Part shown: piece by piece, positions 1 through 8,109 of the stretch
How positions within the stretch are numbered: the first letter of the stretch is position 1
Layout: each line of letters begins with the position of its first letter
Notes under the pieces: model-generated
What the model saw: the letters and a program-made list of their open reading frames with translations, nothing else
Told to the model about the DNA's origin: nothing
Databases searched by the model: none
NCBI RefSeq assembly: GCF_009663145.1
Contig: NZ_VKHR01000017.1
Location: 1 to 64,000 of the forward strand
DNA length: 64,000 nt
Direction of reading: 5' to 3'
Source: Shewanella sp. TC10
Lineage (GTDB): Bacteria > Pseudomonadota > Gammaproteobacteria > Enterobacterales > Shewanellaceae
Position numbers and translations under genes: made by a program

Positions 1-98
1 AGCACAGCAATTTAGATTTTTCCGCTGATATTGAAATGCCGCTACCCTCAGGGGGCGCGGCATTTCAATATCAGCGGAAAAATCTAAATTGCTGTGCT
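1..98. repeat. 42-bp perfect inverted repeat (hairpin) beside ybiT
   Basis: Bases 1-42 are the exact reverse complement of 57-98, leaving a 14-base loop (43-56). The right arm ends on the last base of the ybiT stop codon, so in RNA it would form a very long hairpin directly after that gene. It is far longer than an ordinary intrinsic terminator, and no clear T-run is visible because the window begins at the palindrome itself. It could be a terminator, a repeat-derived palindrome, or a fold-back at a contig edge. Confidence 0.85.
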
Positions 99-1684
99 TA
101 TTTACCTGCGAATGCAGCTGCTTCAGCTTGGCTAGCTAAGTACTCGTCAAAAGTACCGTGGAAGCTCACCAGTTGTTGGTCTTTCACATCAATAATGTGG
201 GTTGCCAAAGACGACACAAACTCACGGTCGTGGCTGACAAAAATCAAAGTACCTTCAAACAATTTAAGCGCGTTATTTAACGCTTCAATGGCTTCCATAT
301 CCATGTGGTTAGTCGGTTCATCCATGACTAACACGTTAACGTCTTGCATCATTAACTTGCCGTATAACAAACGGTTTTTCTCACCACCTGAACAGTTTTT
401 GGCTTTCTTGTTGGCATCGTCTTCAGTAAATAACAAACGGCCTAACATGCCACGAACCATTAAGTCGTTATGTTTAGGGGTACGCCACTGCGACATCCAA
501 TCAAACAATGACAAATCATTATCAAAGTCTTTGCTGCTATCTTGCGGGCAATAACCAATTGCAGCGTTTTCAGACCACTTAATAGTGCCGTGATTATTAG
601 CTAGCTCATTGACTAAACAACGCAGCAAGGTGGTTTTACCCACACCGTTTTCACCAATAACCGCAAGCTTAGCGCCCGCTTCTAAAATTAAATCGCCACC
701 TTTAAATAAGGTTTCGCCATCAAAGCCATGGCCTAACTCTTCAATCACTAATGCTTGGCGATGCATTTTCTTACTTTCATCAAAACGTAGCGATGGCGTC
801 ATACGGCTTGATGACTTCACTTCATCTAAGCTTATTTTATCAAGCTTTTTAGCACGTGAGCTTGCTTGTTTCGCTTTAGATGCATTGGCACCAAAACGGT
901 TAACAAAGTCTTGCAGCTCTGCCATTTCAGCACTCTTTTTAGCATTGCCTGCTAATAGTTGCTCTTGAATAAGGCCAGATGCTTCGAGGAAGTATTCGTA
1001 ATTACCTGGGTAAATACGCAACTCACCGTAATCAATATCAGCCATATGGGTGCAAACTGAGTTCAAGAAATGTCTATCATGGGAAATGATAATCATGGTG
1101 CACTTACGCTTGTTAAGCTCACCTGCTAACCAAGAAATGGTATGAATATCCAAGTTGTTGGTCGGTTCATCAAGTAACAAGATATCTGGGTTAGAGAATA
1201 ACGCCTGAGCCAGTAATACTCTTAATTTCCAGCCTGGTGCCACTTGTTGCATCAAGCCAAAATGAAAGCTTTCTTCAATACCCGCCTCTAGCAGAATTTC
1301 ACCCGCGCGAGACTCAGCACTGTAGCCATCCATCTCAGCAAACTCACTTTCAAGATCGGCCACTTTCATGCCGTCTTCTTCACTCATTTCAGGTAAAGAG
1401 TAAATACGGTCACGCTCTTGCTTCACTTCCCACAGTTTTGCATCACCCATGATCACAGTATCAACCACACTGTATTGCTCAAAAGCAAACTGGTCTTGGC
1501 TCAGGGTACCGACTTTTAAGCCCGGTGTAATTGAGACATTGCCAGAGCTTGGTGCTAACGCACCACTGAGGATTTTCATGAAGGTTGATTTGCCACAACC
1601 ATTTGCACCAATCAGACCGTAACGGTTGCCGTGGCCAAATTTAGCTGAAATGTTTTCAAACAAAGGCTCAGCGCCAAACTGCAT
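98..1684 (-). CDS. ybiT: ABC-F family ATPase YbiT
   Basis: Soluble ABC-F protein with two nucleotide-binding domains in one chain and no membrane segments. ABC-F proteins act at the ribosome; YbiT itself is poorly characterised. The first Walker A is GANGCGKST near residue 28 and the second is GENGVGKTT near residue 342. Two Walker B/D-loop motifs read [11 protein letters not shown] and [11 protein letters not shown]. The chain matches E. coli YbiT over its whole length, not Uup or EttA. The ATG at 1684 has no ribosome site, and homology continues about eight codons upstream (ISTNNIT) to an ATC or ATT behind a GAGG at 1718-1721, so the true start is probably at 1705-1708 and non-AUG. The gene is followed directly by the 42-bp palindrome. 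Confidence 0.93.
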   Translation of the reverse strand: MQFGAEPLFENISAKFGHGNRYGLIGANGCGKSTFMKILSGALAPSSGNVSITPGLKVGTLSQDQFAFEQYSVVDTVIMGDAKLWEVKQERDRIYSLPEMSEEDGMKVADLESEFAEMDGYSAESRAGEILLEAGIEESFHFGLMQQVAPGWKLRVLLAQALFSNPDILLLDEPTNNLDIHTISWLAGELNKRKCTMIIISHDRHFLNSVCTHMADIDYGELRIYPGNYEYFLEASGLIQEQLLAGNAKKSAEMAELQDFVNRFGANASKAKQASSRAKKLDKISLDEVKSSSRMTPSLRFDESKKMHRQALVIEELGHGFDGETLFKGGDLILEAGAKLAVIGENGVGKTTLLRCLVNELANNHGTIKWSENAAIGYCPQDSSKDFDNDLSLFDWMSQWRTPKHNDLMVRGMLGRLLFTEDDANKKAKNCSGGEKNRLLYGKLMMQDVNVLVMDEPTNHMDMEAIEALNNALKLFEGTLIFVSHDREFVSSLATHIIDVKDQQLVSFHGTFDEYLASQAEAAAFAGK

Positions 1685-1814
1685 GGTGATGTTGTTTGTA
1701 CTAATGATAACGGCAATCCTCAGGGTAAATAGTCGAATAAATGAGCTTTAAAAGCAGCGCGGCAGTATACAGAGTCTGCCGATCATTAGATAGGCAATAA
1801 TCAGTTAAATATAA

Positions 1815-1838
1815 GGGGGAATAAATAAATTTGCCCCC
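1815..1838 (-). terminator. Possible weak terminator after mepA
   Basis: GGGGG at 1815-1819 pairs with CCCCC at 1834-1838 around an AT-rich loop, 52 bases after the mepA stop. On the minus strand it is followed by TTATATTT. The stem is short, so this is tentative. Confidence 0.3.
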
Positions 1839-1889
1839 AAACGCCGCGCGTAAGTGGTGCGACATCAAATTACATTGGTTAGAGGTATA

Positions 1890-2747
1890 TCAAGGCGCGG
1901 CCACCGTTAGTGGTTCACATTGCTGGGGCTTCTTCTTTAGAGGCTTTGGCTGACGCTTTTTATTTTTATCTAGCGGCTTTTTAGGAGCTGACTTAGCGAT
2001 ATAAAACTGCTGCTTCCACCAATCAATATCTTCACAGCCATCTCCTGCTTTAATTGCTTGCTGAGGTTTACAATCAATATCTGCTTCAGGGCAGGCTAGG
2101 CGAACATGCATATGAGCACTGTGCCCCCACCAAGGACGCACTTTATTAAGCCAAGTATCTGACTCCGTTCGCTCCTTACAAAGCTGTTGCTTAATCGCGC
2201 CATTAACAAATATCCGCTCCACGTTAGGATTTTTAGCCGCGGTCATTATCATGGTTTTGTGTTGGGGTTTCCATGCAGTGCGATTAATCGCAAACTCGTT
2301 AAAATCAATCACTGTGACTGCCGTGGGAGACTTAAGCTCTTTGGCCGTTAAAGGTTTATCAGTTAATTTAAGCCAAATATCCACATCCAAGCCAATTTGG
2401 TGGCTACTGTGACCATAATCAAATTGGCCTCCACGGGGCATCGACATATCCCCCACCAGAATTTGCTCTATCCCTTCACTTTGCAATTGCATGGCATATT
2501 GCTGTACAAAGTTGACCAAATTGGGGTGGCCATAATAACGATCTCGTTGCGGCCTAATCACTTGAAAACCGTCACCGGATAATGGCAATGCCTCAGCGCC
2601 TGACAAGCAACCATTAGCATATTCTCCAATCGACTTTGAAGGCCCATTGAAGGGAGATTTTGCATGTTCCCAAGGGTTAAAACGCGCCTGAACATTAGCG
2701 CTATTACACAGAACTAAGATGCTAATCAGTATTGATAAATAATACAT
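1890..2747 (-). CDS. mepA: Penicillin-insensitive murein endopeptidase MepA
   Basis: Periplasmic zinc endopeptidase of peptidase family M74 that cuts the D-alanyl-meso-diaminopimelate cross-links of peptidoglycan and is insensitive to beta-lactams. A signal peptide of about 21 residues ends at VQA. The two metal motifs are present: GHSSHQIGLDVDIW (about residues 112-125, with the zinc His and Asp) and WWGHSAHMHVRLACP (about 206-220). The length of 285 aa is close to the E. coli protein. The C-terminus is rich in Lys and Pro (about residues 255-280), a basic tail that may contact the anionic wall. An AGAGAG ribosome site lies 7 bases before the ATG. It appears to be transcribed alone. Confidence 0.95.
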   Translation of the reverse strand: MYYLSILISILVLCNSANVQARFNPWEHAKSPFNGPSKSIGEYANGCLSGAEALPLSGDGFQVIRPQRDRYYGHPNLVNFVQQYAMQLQSEGIEQILVGDMSMPRGGQFDYGHSSHQIGLDVDIWLKLTDKPLTAKELKSPTAVTVIDFNEFAINRTAWKPQHKTMIMTAAKNPNVERIFVNGAIKQQLCKERTESDTWLNKVRPWWGHSAHMHVRLACPEADIDCKPQQAIKAGDGCEDIDWWKQQFYIAKSAPKKPLDKNKKRQPKPLKKKPQQCEPLTVAAP

Positions 2748-2788
2748 GCTGACTCTCTGGTAAATGTCAGGTAAAAGCCTAGTAAAGC

Positions 2789-2836
2789 AGCAATATAAAG
2801 CGACTCTAATTCGAGTGGAATACGCTTTATATTGCT
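2789..2836. repeat. 14-bp stem hairpin between iorA-like gene and mepA
   Basis: AGCAATATAAAGCG at 2789-2802 is exactly complementary to 2823-2836, with an inner ACTC/GAGT pair (2803-2806, 2813-2816). It sits 31 bases beyond the stop of the upstream minus-strand gene. No strong T-run follows in either direction, so it may be a 3' stabilising hairpin or a small palindromic repeat rather than a classic terminator. Confidence 0.5.
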
Positions 2837-2866
2837 TAGCAACTTGCTATGAGTTAACCATAAAGC

Positions 2867-3397
2867 TTATACCGTTAAGCCTTTGGTCGCCAAAATCAAT
2901 TTTTTAGCCGCTTTAAAGTAACGCACATATCCAGTACAACGACAGACATGATCTCCTAAGGTGTCTTCAATGACTTGCTCCACTTTATCTTTAGCAATAG
3001 GGCTTAACTTCAGTTTTTCAATCAATGACACCGTTTCGTTAGTAAAGCCAGGGGCGCACCAACCACATTGAAACGCGAAGTTTTTGATAAAGGCATCTTG
3101 CACAGGATGCAGCGCGATAATTTCACCCACGTTATTTTTGGTTGCATGGCCTTCAATGGTTCTAATATTTAGATTATTAAAAAGCATGACATTTGCAATA
3201 CATGTCCGCCTGGTGCTTGAAGTGCCATCTTCATTATCAACAATCACTACACAAGCATGACAAATACCTTCGCCACAGCCAAATTTAGTCCCTGTGAGGT
3301 TGAGATACTCATGTAAAAAGTTGACCATTGGCATGCCTGGATCTATCTCCAGTGGGCCATATTGCTTTCCATTGATGGTTAAGTTTAATGTGCTCAT
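2867..3397 (-). CDS. (2Fe-2S) subunit of a molybdenum hydroxylase (isoquinoline oxidoreductase alpha-like)
   Basis: Small electron-transfer subunit of the xanthine oxidase family. The N-terminal plant-ferredoxin cluster site CGEGICHACVVIVDN (about residues 41-55, with a further Cys in RRTC at about 66) is followed by the C-terminal helical cluster motif FQCGWCAPGF and CRCTGYVRY. The 176-aa length is usual for separate alpha subunits. Its ATG overlaps the stop of the large subunit by four bases (ATGA), so the two are translated together. There is no signal peptide; in similar enzymes the small subunit is probably carried out with its Tat-targeted partner. The substrate cannot be read from sequence. 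Confidence 0.9.
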   Translation of the reverse strand: MSTLNLTINGKQYGPLEIDPGMPMVNFLHEYLNLTGTKFGCGEGICHACVVIVDNEDGTSSTRRTCIANVMLFNNLNIRTIEGHATKNNVGEIIALHPVQDAFIKNFAFQCGWCAPGFTNETVSLIEKLKLSPIAKDKVEQVIEDTLGDHVCRCTGYVRYFKAAKKLILATKGLTV

Positions 3398-6219
3398 GCC
3401 TTGCCCTCCGAAATATCTTTAGCTGTAATAGGTAAATGGTAGAAACGTTTTTCAGTGGCTTGATAAATCGCCTCAACAACCGCGGGAACAATTGGGATCA
3501 TCACCACTTCTGCTAAGCCTTTTGATTCATCACTTCCATCAATCGGCGGTAGGAGCGTGTAGTCAAGAGTCCACACACCATTGTCTTTGGCAAACGGAAC
3601 TTTATAACGGTCAATGTTCCATTCACCATTACCTGCGCCGGTATTATCCTGTGGTAATGCTTCATGAAGTACATGGCCTATCCCCATGGTAAGCCCGCCT
3701 TCAATTTGTCCTTCAACTAACTCCCGCACATGCACTTTCCCAGGTTCTATCCATGTTTGCGTTCTAAGAATGTCAACTTCGCCAGAAACCTTATGAACAG
3801 CAAGTTCTACCATAGTTAAACAAGGAGTGTAATATCGTACCATTGCGCTATTAAGCTTTACTTCAGGGTAATTGACAGCTTGTCTTTCTTGCACCACAAA
3901 GCCCTGTTTATTTTGCTTAGCTTTTACTGCGTCATTGGCGCCGATACCGTATTCCAATGCGATGGCATCTAGTGGGTATTCTTTTTGCTGCTGATTAAGT
4001 TCAAATTTTGCTGTTGCCCATTGCCAACGATTAAAACCATGGGTCATAACACCCGTTATCATGCCTTCGGCATGCGCTTTCTTACAGATAATAGACAGTG
4101 ATAATGGCTCTGCGCTTTTAGCGTGCAATAGGCCATCTTGCCAGCTCACATCAGCAATGTTGATGCCGCTAGTTCCTTGCTTTTCCCATATCACTTTTGC
4201 AGCCATAAACAATGACTCTTCAAATAAAATTTTAGCTGCATATTTAGTCGAATGACTTTGAAAAAAAGCTGATTGGCTTGCCGACGATGCTGATACGACC
4301 ATAGGGGTCCAACGTGGATTTTTAGCCATTTTATCTTGATGCTCTTGGCTCATTATATACGGGCTAGCATCATCAAAAATCTCTAATGCATCAAACACTT
4401 CTATTTGAGCAATATCAAGGTTATCTGCTGCTGAGCCCAAGTATTCTGAGATTAAACTGGCTTGAGAAGTGTCGGTTCCTGTACCCATTTCAACAGAGAA
4501 CACTTTAACGACTACTTTTCCATCTGGCGTTACGCCAACATAGGAGGACGGCGCATTAGAACCCGTGCCGTAATCTTTACTGACAAAACCAAACCCAACG
4601 CCCATTGATTTATCTGGATTGGCTTGGTCAAACTTGGTTTTATTGGCTTGCCTGTTTTGCCACATCTCATGTTTTTCAGCTAAATCAAGCATTTCTTGGT
4701 AGCGAATATTTTCAAGTGGCACAGAGCCTTGGGTATTTTTGTCGCCATTAACCATGGCGTTGACGCGCCGAAGTTTGAATGGATCCACTTTCATCTCATC
4801 TGCCGCTTCATTAAACATCATTTCTATAGATGCCATTGATTGCAAAGAACCGTAACCTCGCATTGAACCGGCCGTTGGCAAATATGATGGTAAACAGGTC
4901 GCCACAATATCATTTCTGGGAATGTAATAAATACCTTGAATAGCACTCGCTCCCACCATGGCAACGGACGAGGAGAAGTTAACTCTACCACCACCATCTA
5001 GGTCAATATCTGCCACTAAGCCTTTGAGTTTAAGGCTCGATTTATCAAATGCTAACTGGTTAGTAAAATGGAATGGGTGGCGCTTAAGTCCTGACTGAAA
5101 TTGTTCAAAGCGATTGTTTGCCAGTCTTACCGGTGCGTCAGCAAAAATGGATGCAATCATGCCGTAATAAGGAAAAATAGTGTGATCTTTACCGCCAAAT
5201 CCGCCTCCAATATAAGGAGAATGAACCACAAGGTTTTTAATCGATTGGGTTAATGGGCTTTCACTGAGCACCTTACCAGCTTGAAGGTAAAAATCTTGGG
5301 GGGATTGGGTCGTGATGACCACGTGCAAAGTTTGGCTTTTTTTATCGAAAAAACCATTGTAGGCTTCTGGCTCTAACATCATAGGTTCAATCGATTGAGT
5401 TTTGTATTGTTTATTTAATACAAACCAATCATCGTTTGATGTCATCTCTTGACGAAGAGTCTGTGCAAGATACATCCCTCGCTCGCCAATATCATCACTG
5501 TCTTTTACTGGGTTAGGCCAGAGCAGTTTTTGCCCCTCGTATTTAGGGAAAAACTGCCCCGAGTGATATGTGCTATAAATATCATCATCTTGGGAGCCTT
5601 TAGCTGACTCTTCACGGATAATTCGCCAGCCTGCATAAGGTTGTTTTGAGGCTGCAGTATAAGGCACGGTTTCAGGGCCGTATTGCACAAAATGCTCATG
5701 AAATTGCAGCATCATTTTAGCTTTTAAAAACTGGGCAAAATCATTAAATAATAAAATGGCCACTTCATGACCTAAATAATCTGGCGCACTGCCTTTTTTA
5801 AGCAGCATATTATCGCCATAAAAAGGCGGTAACTTTAGATCATTACTCTCTAAGTCTTCAGCTGTAATGATCTTATAGGGCATCAACTCTTTAGGAATAA
5901 TACTGAGGTCAAGGCCTTGATACACTTTATCTGCAATGTGGGCTCGCACAATAAAGGCATGATGTTGAGTGTCAGGCCAAGACGGGATATCTTTTGCGCG
6001 ATAATCACGGCCGTAAATTTTCTCACCAGTAATTTTTTCTATCGCATCAAATCGAAATGCTGGTTTGCCATCTTGATACCAAGTTTCTGCCAATGAAGCA
6101 GCAACACCTGTCGCCATTGCACTTTGCTGCTGCAGTAACATCGGTGCACTATAAACTGTTACCCCACCGATAACGCACTTTTTCATGAAGTCCCGTCGGG
6201 ATAATTCCCACTGTTTCAT
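3394..6219 (-). CDS. Molybdopterin-binding subunit of xanthine dehydrogenase family, Tat-exported
   Basis: Large catalytic subunit of an isoquinoline 1-oxidoreductase/aldehyde oxidoreductase-like enzyme holding the molybdenum cofactor. The chosen start has an AGGAG 8 bases upstream and opens with a twin-arginine signal (SRRDFMKKC, then a hydrophobic stretch to AMA), so the folded enzyme is periplasmic or membrane-facing. An in-frame ATG 15 codons earlier lacks a ribosome site. Family motifs include YIGGGFGGKD, GSMRGYGSLQ and the late glutamate region EALPQ/DRYKVP/GLAEV. It forms a translationally coupled pair with the downstream 2Fe-2S gene. No third FAD subunit is encoded here, as is usual for the isoquinoline-type branch, which hands electrons to a cytochrome or quinone. 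No dedicated maturation factor is adjacent. Confidence 0.9.
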   Translation of the reverse strand: MKQWELSRRDFMKKCVIGGVTVYSAPMLLQQQSAMATGVAASLAETWYQDGKPAFRFDAIEKITGEKIYGRDYRAKDIPSWPDTQHHAFIVRAHIADKVYQGLDLSIIPKELMPYKIITAEDLESNDLKLPPFYGDNMLLKKGSAPDYLGHEVAILLFNDFAQFLKAKMMLQFHEHFVQYGPETVPYTAASKQPYAGWRIIREESAKGSQDDDIYSTYHSGQFFPKYEGQKLLWPNPVKDSDDIGERGMYLAQTLRQEMTSNDDWFVLNKQYKTQSIEPMMLEPEAYNGFFDKKSQTLHVVITTQSPQDFYLQAGKVLSESPLTQSIKNLVVHSPYIGGGFGGKDHTIFPYYGMIASIFADAPVRLANNRFEQFQSGLKRHPFHFTNQLAFDKSSLKLKGLVADIDLDGGGRVNFSSSVAMVGASAIQGIYYIPRNDIVATCLPSYLPTAGSMRGYGSLQSMASIEMMFNEAADEMKVDPFKLRRVNAMVNGDKNTQGSVPLENIRYQEMLDLAEKHEMWQNRQANKTKFDQANPDKSMGVGFGFVSKDYGTGSNAPSSYVGVTPDGKVVVKVFSVEMGTGTDTSQASLISEYLGSAADNLDIAQIEVFDALEIFDDASPYIMSQEHQDKMAKNPRWTPMVVSASSASQSAFFQSHSTKYAAKILFEESLFMAAKVIWEKQGTSGINIADVSWQDGLLHAKSAEPLSLSIICKKAHAEGMITGVMTHGFNRWQWATAKFELNQQQKEYPLDAIALEYGIGANDAVKAKQNKQGFVVQERQAVNYPEVKLNSAMVRYYTPCLTMVELAVHKVSGEVDILRTQTWIEPGKVHVRELVEGQIEGGLTMGIGHVLHEALPQDNTGAGNGEWNIDRYKVPFAKDNGVWTLDYTLLPPIDGSDESKGLAEVVMIPIVPAVVEAIYQATEKRFYHLPITAKDISEGKA

Positions 6220-6809
6220 ACCTAATTCTCCTAAAGTTAACCGATGGAAAAATATGGTTAACATTGACCGTCAAATAAAGGGATGAGTCTATTAACAGCA
6301 AATGACCTCACATCTAGATACAAAGCAGAGGAAAATAAAGACCCGTAAGCAAGTATAGACAGCTATTGAGCAACTGATTCAAATCTATTGCGATTTAAAT
6401 TAGGGATACATGAAGTACCTTGCTAAATTGTGATAGCAAAGAAACTGTCGGCGCACAAAGGGGACTTATCTGACTTCGCTTTAATGATAAATAGCCTAAT
6501 TGATGCCATTCAACAAACGTAATAAATAACCAGTGACCGAGGGGAGTAAAACAGGTGTAATTGGAAAAATTGCGGAAATAGAATTCAAATCAGTGGGTTA
6601 TTTCAAAAGCGTAAGGTTTAAGTTAGTACATCTAAGCAAGAGCATCTAAGCAAGTACACTTAAGCAAGAGCACCTAAGCAAGAGCACCTAAGAAAGAGCA
6701 CCTAAGAAAGAGCACCTAAGAAAGAGCACCTAAGCAAGTACACTTAAGCAAGAGCATCTAAGCAAGTACACCTAAAGCCTCGCTTAATAACCTGCTTTAA
6801 TCGATATAG
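6220..6809. other. Gene-free stretch upstream of the molybdenum hydroxylase operon
   Basis: I see no credible gene here. It holds the 14-bp tandem array at 6617-6770. The 400 bases nearest the operon are plain AT-rich DNA with no operator I can name. Confidence 0.6.
6617..6770. repeat. 14-bp tandem repeat (minisatellite), about 11 units
   Basis: Eleven consecutive 14-base units of the type (c/t)(c/t)TAAGCAAGAGCA run from 6617 to 6770. The first (6617-6630) is diverged; the rest differ mainly at the C/A in AAGCAAG/AAGAAAG and at GAGCA/GTACA. Because 14 is not a multiple of three and no reading frame spans it, the array is non-coding. It lies between the 3' end of the RRF-like gene and the hydroxylase operon promoter region. 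Confidence 0.9.
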
Positions 6810-7232
6810 CTACCAAGTATCCGCTTCAAACCTAGCCGTTCTGGCTTGCACTTCTGTACATTGAGTCAACTGGATAAGCTCAGCTAAGGTAATGCTAGGT
6901 GTTTCAGTGATGAGGCGAATGAGCTTGGCTTCTAAAGGCTCCAGTTTATCGGCATGATCTAACAGTGCAATTTCAATTTTTTTGCTCAAATAGCCAAAGG
7001 ACTCTTGGCTGATAGATTTAAGTATAGAAGATTTAAGGCTAGCCGATTTAAGTTGAGTGTTGAAAGATTGAACCTTAATCGCCTCCCCCACCAAGCTCCA
7101 GTTTCTGGAGCGGCGCACACGTTTGAGCTCACATCCATGCTTGGTTGCGATAACCTTGGCCTGATTAACACTTTCTCTACCGATGCGATGAATAAGCGAA
7201 GGCAGTGCAATGGTGATAGCGTCTTTATGCAT
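6810..7232 (-). CDS. Small basic protein, ribosome recycling factor-like (RRF_GI-type)
   Basis: A 140-aa cytoplasmic protein without signal or membrane segments. The N-terminal part (IALPSLIHRIGRESVNQAKVIATKHGCELKRVRRSRNW) is basic, and the C-terminal 60 residues look helical, with SITLAELIQLTQCTEVQARTARF resembling a small helix-turn-helix. I associate this pattern with the short proteins labelled 'ribosome recycling factor family' in Shewanella and Vibrio, which are not the true Frr; that link is from memory and the function is unproven. Residues 55-75 are a variable Leu/Ser-rich linker. It is 17 bases downstream of the acetyltransferase gene, so the two probably share a transcript. Confidence 0.6.
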   Translation of the reverse strand: MHKDAITIALPSLIHRIGRESVNQAKVIATKHGCELKRVRRSRNWSLVGEAIKVQSFNTQLKSASLKSSILKSISQESFGYLSKKIEIALLDHADKLEPLEAKLIRLITETPSITLAELIQLTQCTEVQARTARFEADTW

Positions 7233-7248
7233 AAACTAGCGTAAGCCC

Positions 7249-7809
7249 TTAAGCGTCATTTTCAGTTAAATGGCGAATTAACTTAGCCGGCGTTCCGCCA
7301 TAAAGACAATCTGCAGGGACATCTTTTGTGACAACAGAGTTTGCAGCAATCACTGAACGCGCTCCAATGGTAACGCCTTGATTGATTATCGCATTACCAC
7401 CAATCCATACGTCGTCTTCGACCACGATAGGTAGACAGTGGGTTTGCCACTGCTTGCGCTGACGGTAATCTAAGTCATGGCTTGCCGAGTAAAACTGAGT
7501 GTTAGGCCCCACTAGCACATTATTGCCAATGGTAATAAAGCTGCCATCAAGCATAGTGACATTCAAGTTAATAAAGCTGTTATCACCTATGGAAATAGTT
7601 TTACCAAACTCACACGAAAATGGTGAACGAATCACGGAGCCTTCACCAAAGTGAGCAAATAAACGCTTAAATAATGCAACTCGTCTTATATCATCTACTG
7701 TCTGGTTAAGTTCAACTAATGCCATCGTCGCAGTATCACGCATTACATTTAACTCACTATCGCCACCATTAAATGCTTGCCCTGAGGTCATCTTTTCAAA
7801 CTCTGTCAT
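7249..7809 (-). CDS. Sugar O-acetyltransferase, left-handed beta-helix (maltose/galactoside acetyltransferase type)
   Basis: Cytoplasmic acetyl-CoA-dependent acetyltransferase of the LacA/Maa group. After an N-terminal helical Mac domain (about 1-55), hexapeptide repeats form the beta-helix: IGDNSFINLNVTMLDGSFITIGNNVLVGPN, then VWIGGNAIINQGVTIGARSVIAANSVVTKDVP. The catalytic His lies in YSASHDLDYR. The ATG at 7809 has GAGG 5 bases upstream and is preferred over the GTG two codons earlier. The length (186 aa) is typical. The acceptor sugar is not predictable. It sits 17 bases upstream of the RRF-like gene. Confidence 0.88.
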   Translation of the reverse strand: MTEFEKMTSGQAFNGGDSELNVMRDTATMALVELNQTVDDIRRVALFKRLFAHFGEGSVIRSPFSCEFGKTISIGDNSFINLNVTMLDGSFITIGNNVLVGPNTQFYSASHDLDYRQRKQWQTHCLPIVVEDDVWIGGNAIINQGVTIGARSVIAANSVVTKDVPADCLYGGTPAKLIRHLTENDA

Positions 7810-7989
7810 CGTCACCTCTGTACCTCTATTACTTTGTAATTCATTCTCAGACTATAGAAATACTACACCCACATTCAGTTCAGCAGGATTATACCGTGGA
7901 TTAATACCTAGTGTTTTGAAATAACCCGCTAATCGCTATTGCTTTATCATAATTTCTCAAATAAAAAGTGAGAAAAATACTGAACAATA

Positions 7990-8023
7990 AAAATGCCAGT
8001 CGATGAACATCGACTGGCATTTT
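7990..8023 (-). terminator. Rho-independent terminator of nrfA
   Basis: A perfect 16-bp stem (7990-8005 against 8008-8023) closes on a two-base gap. On the minus strand it is followed by TTTTTATT, 87 bases after the nrfA stop. The symmetrical ends could also stop transcription from the other side. Confidence 0.9.
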
Positions 8024-8109
8024 GCTGCCACAGTGACAGATTTGAACGGTGATAGTGGAGAGTCTATTTATTCAAATTGCACTGATTCATTAAAGTGTCA
8101 GTAACTGAA

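Noticed and set aside
36..554. 172-codon plus-strand frame at the left edge
   Set aside because: Antisense shadow of ybiT and of the palindrome.
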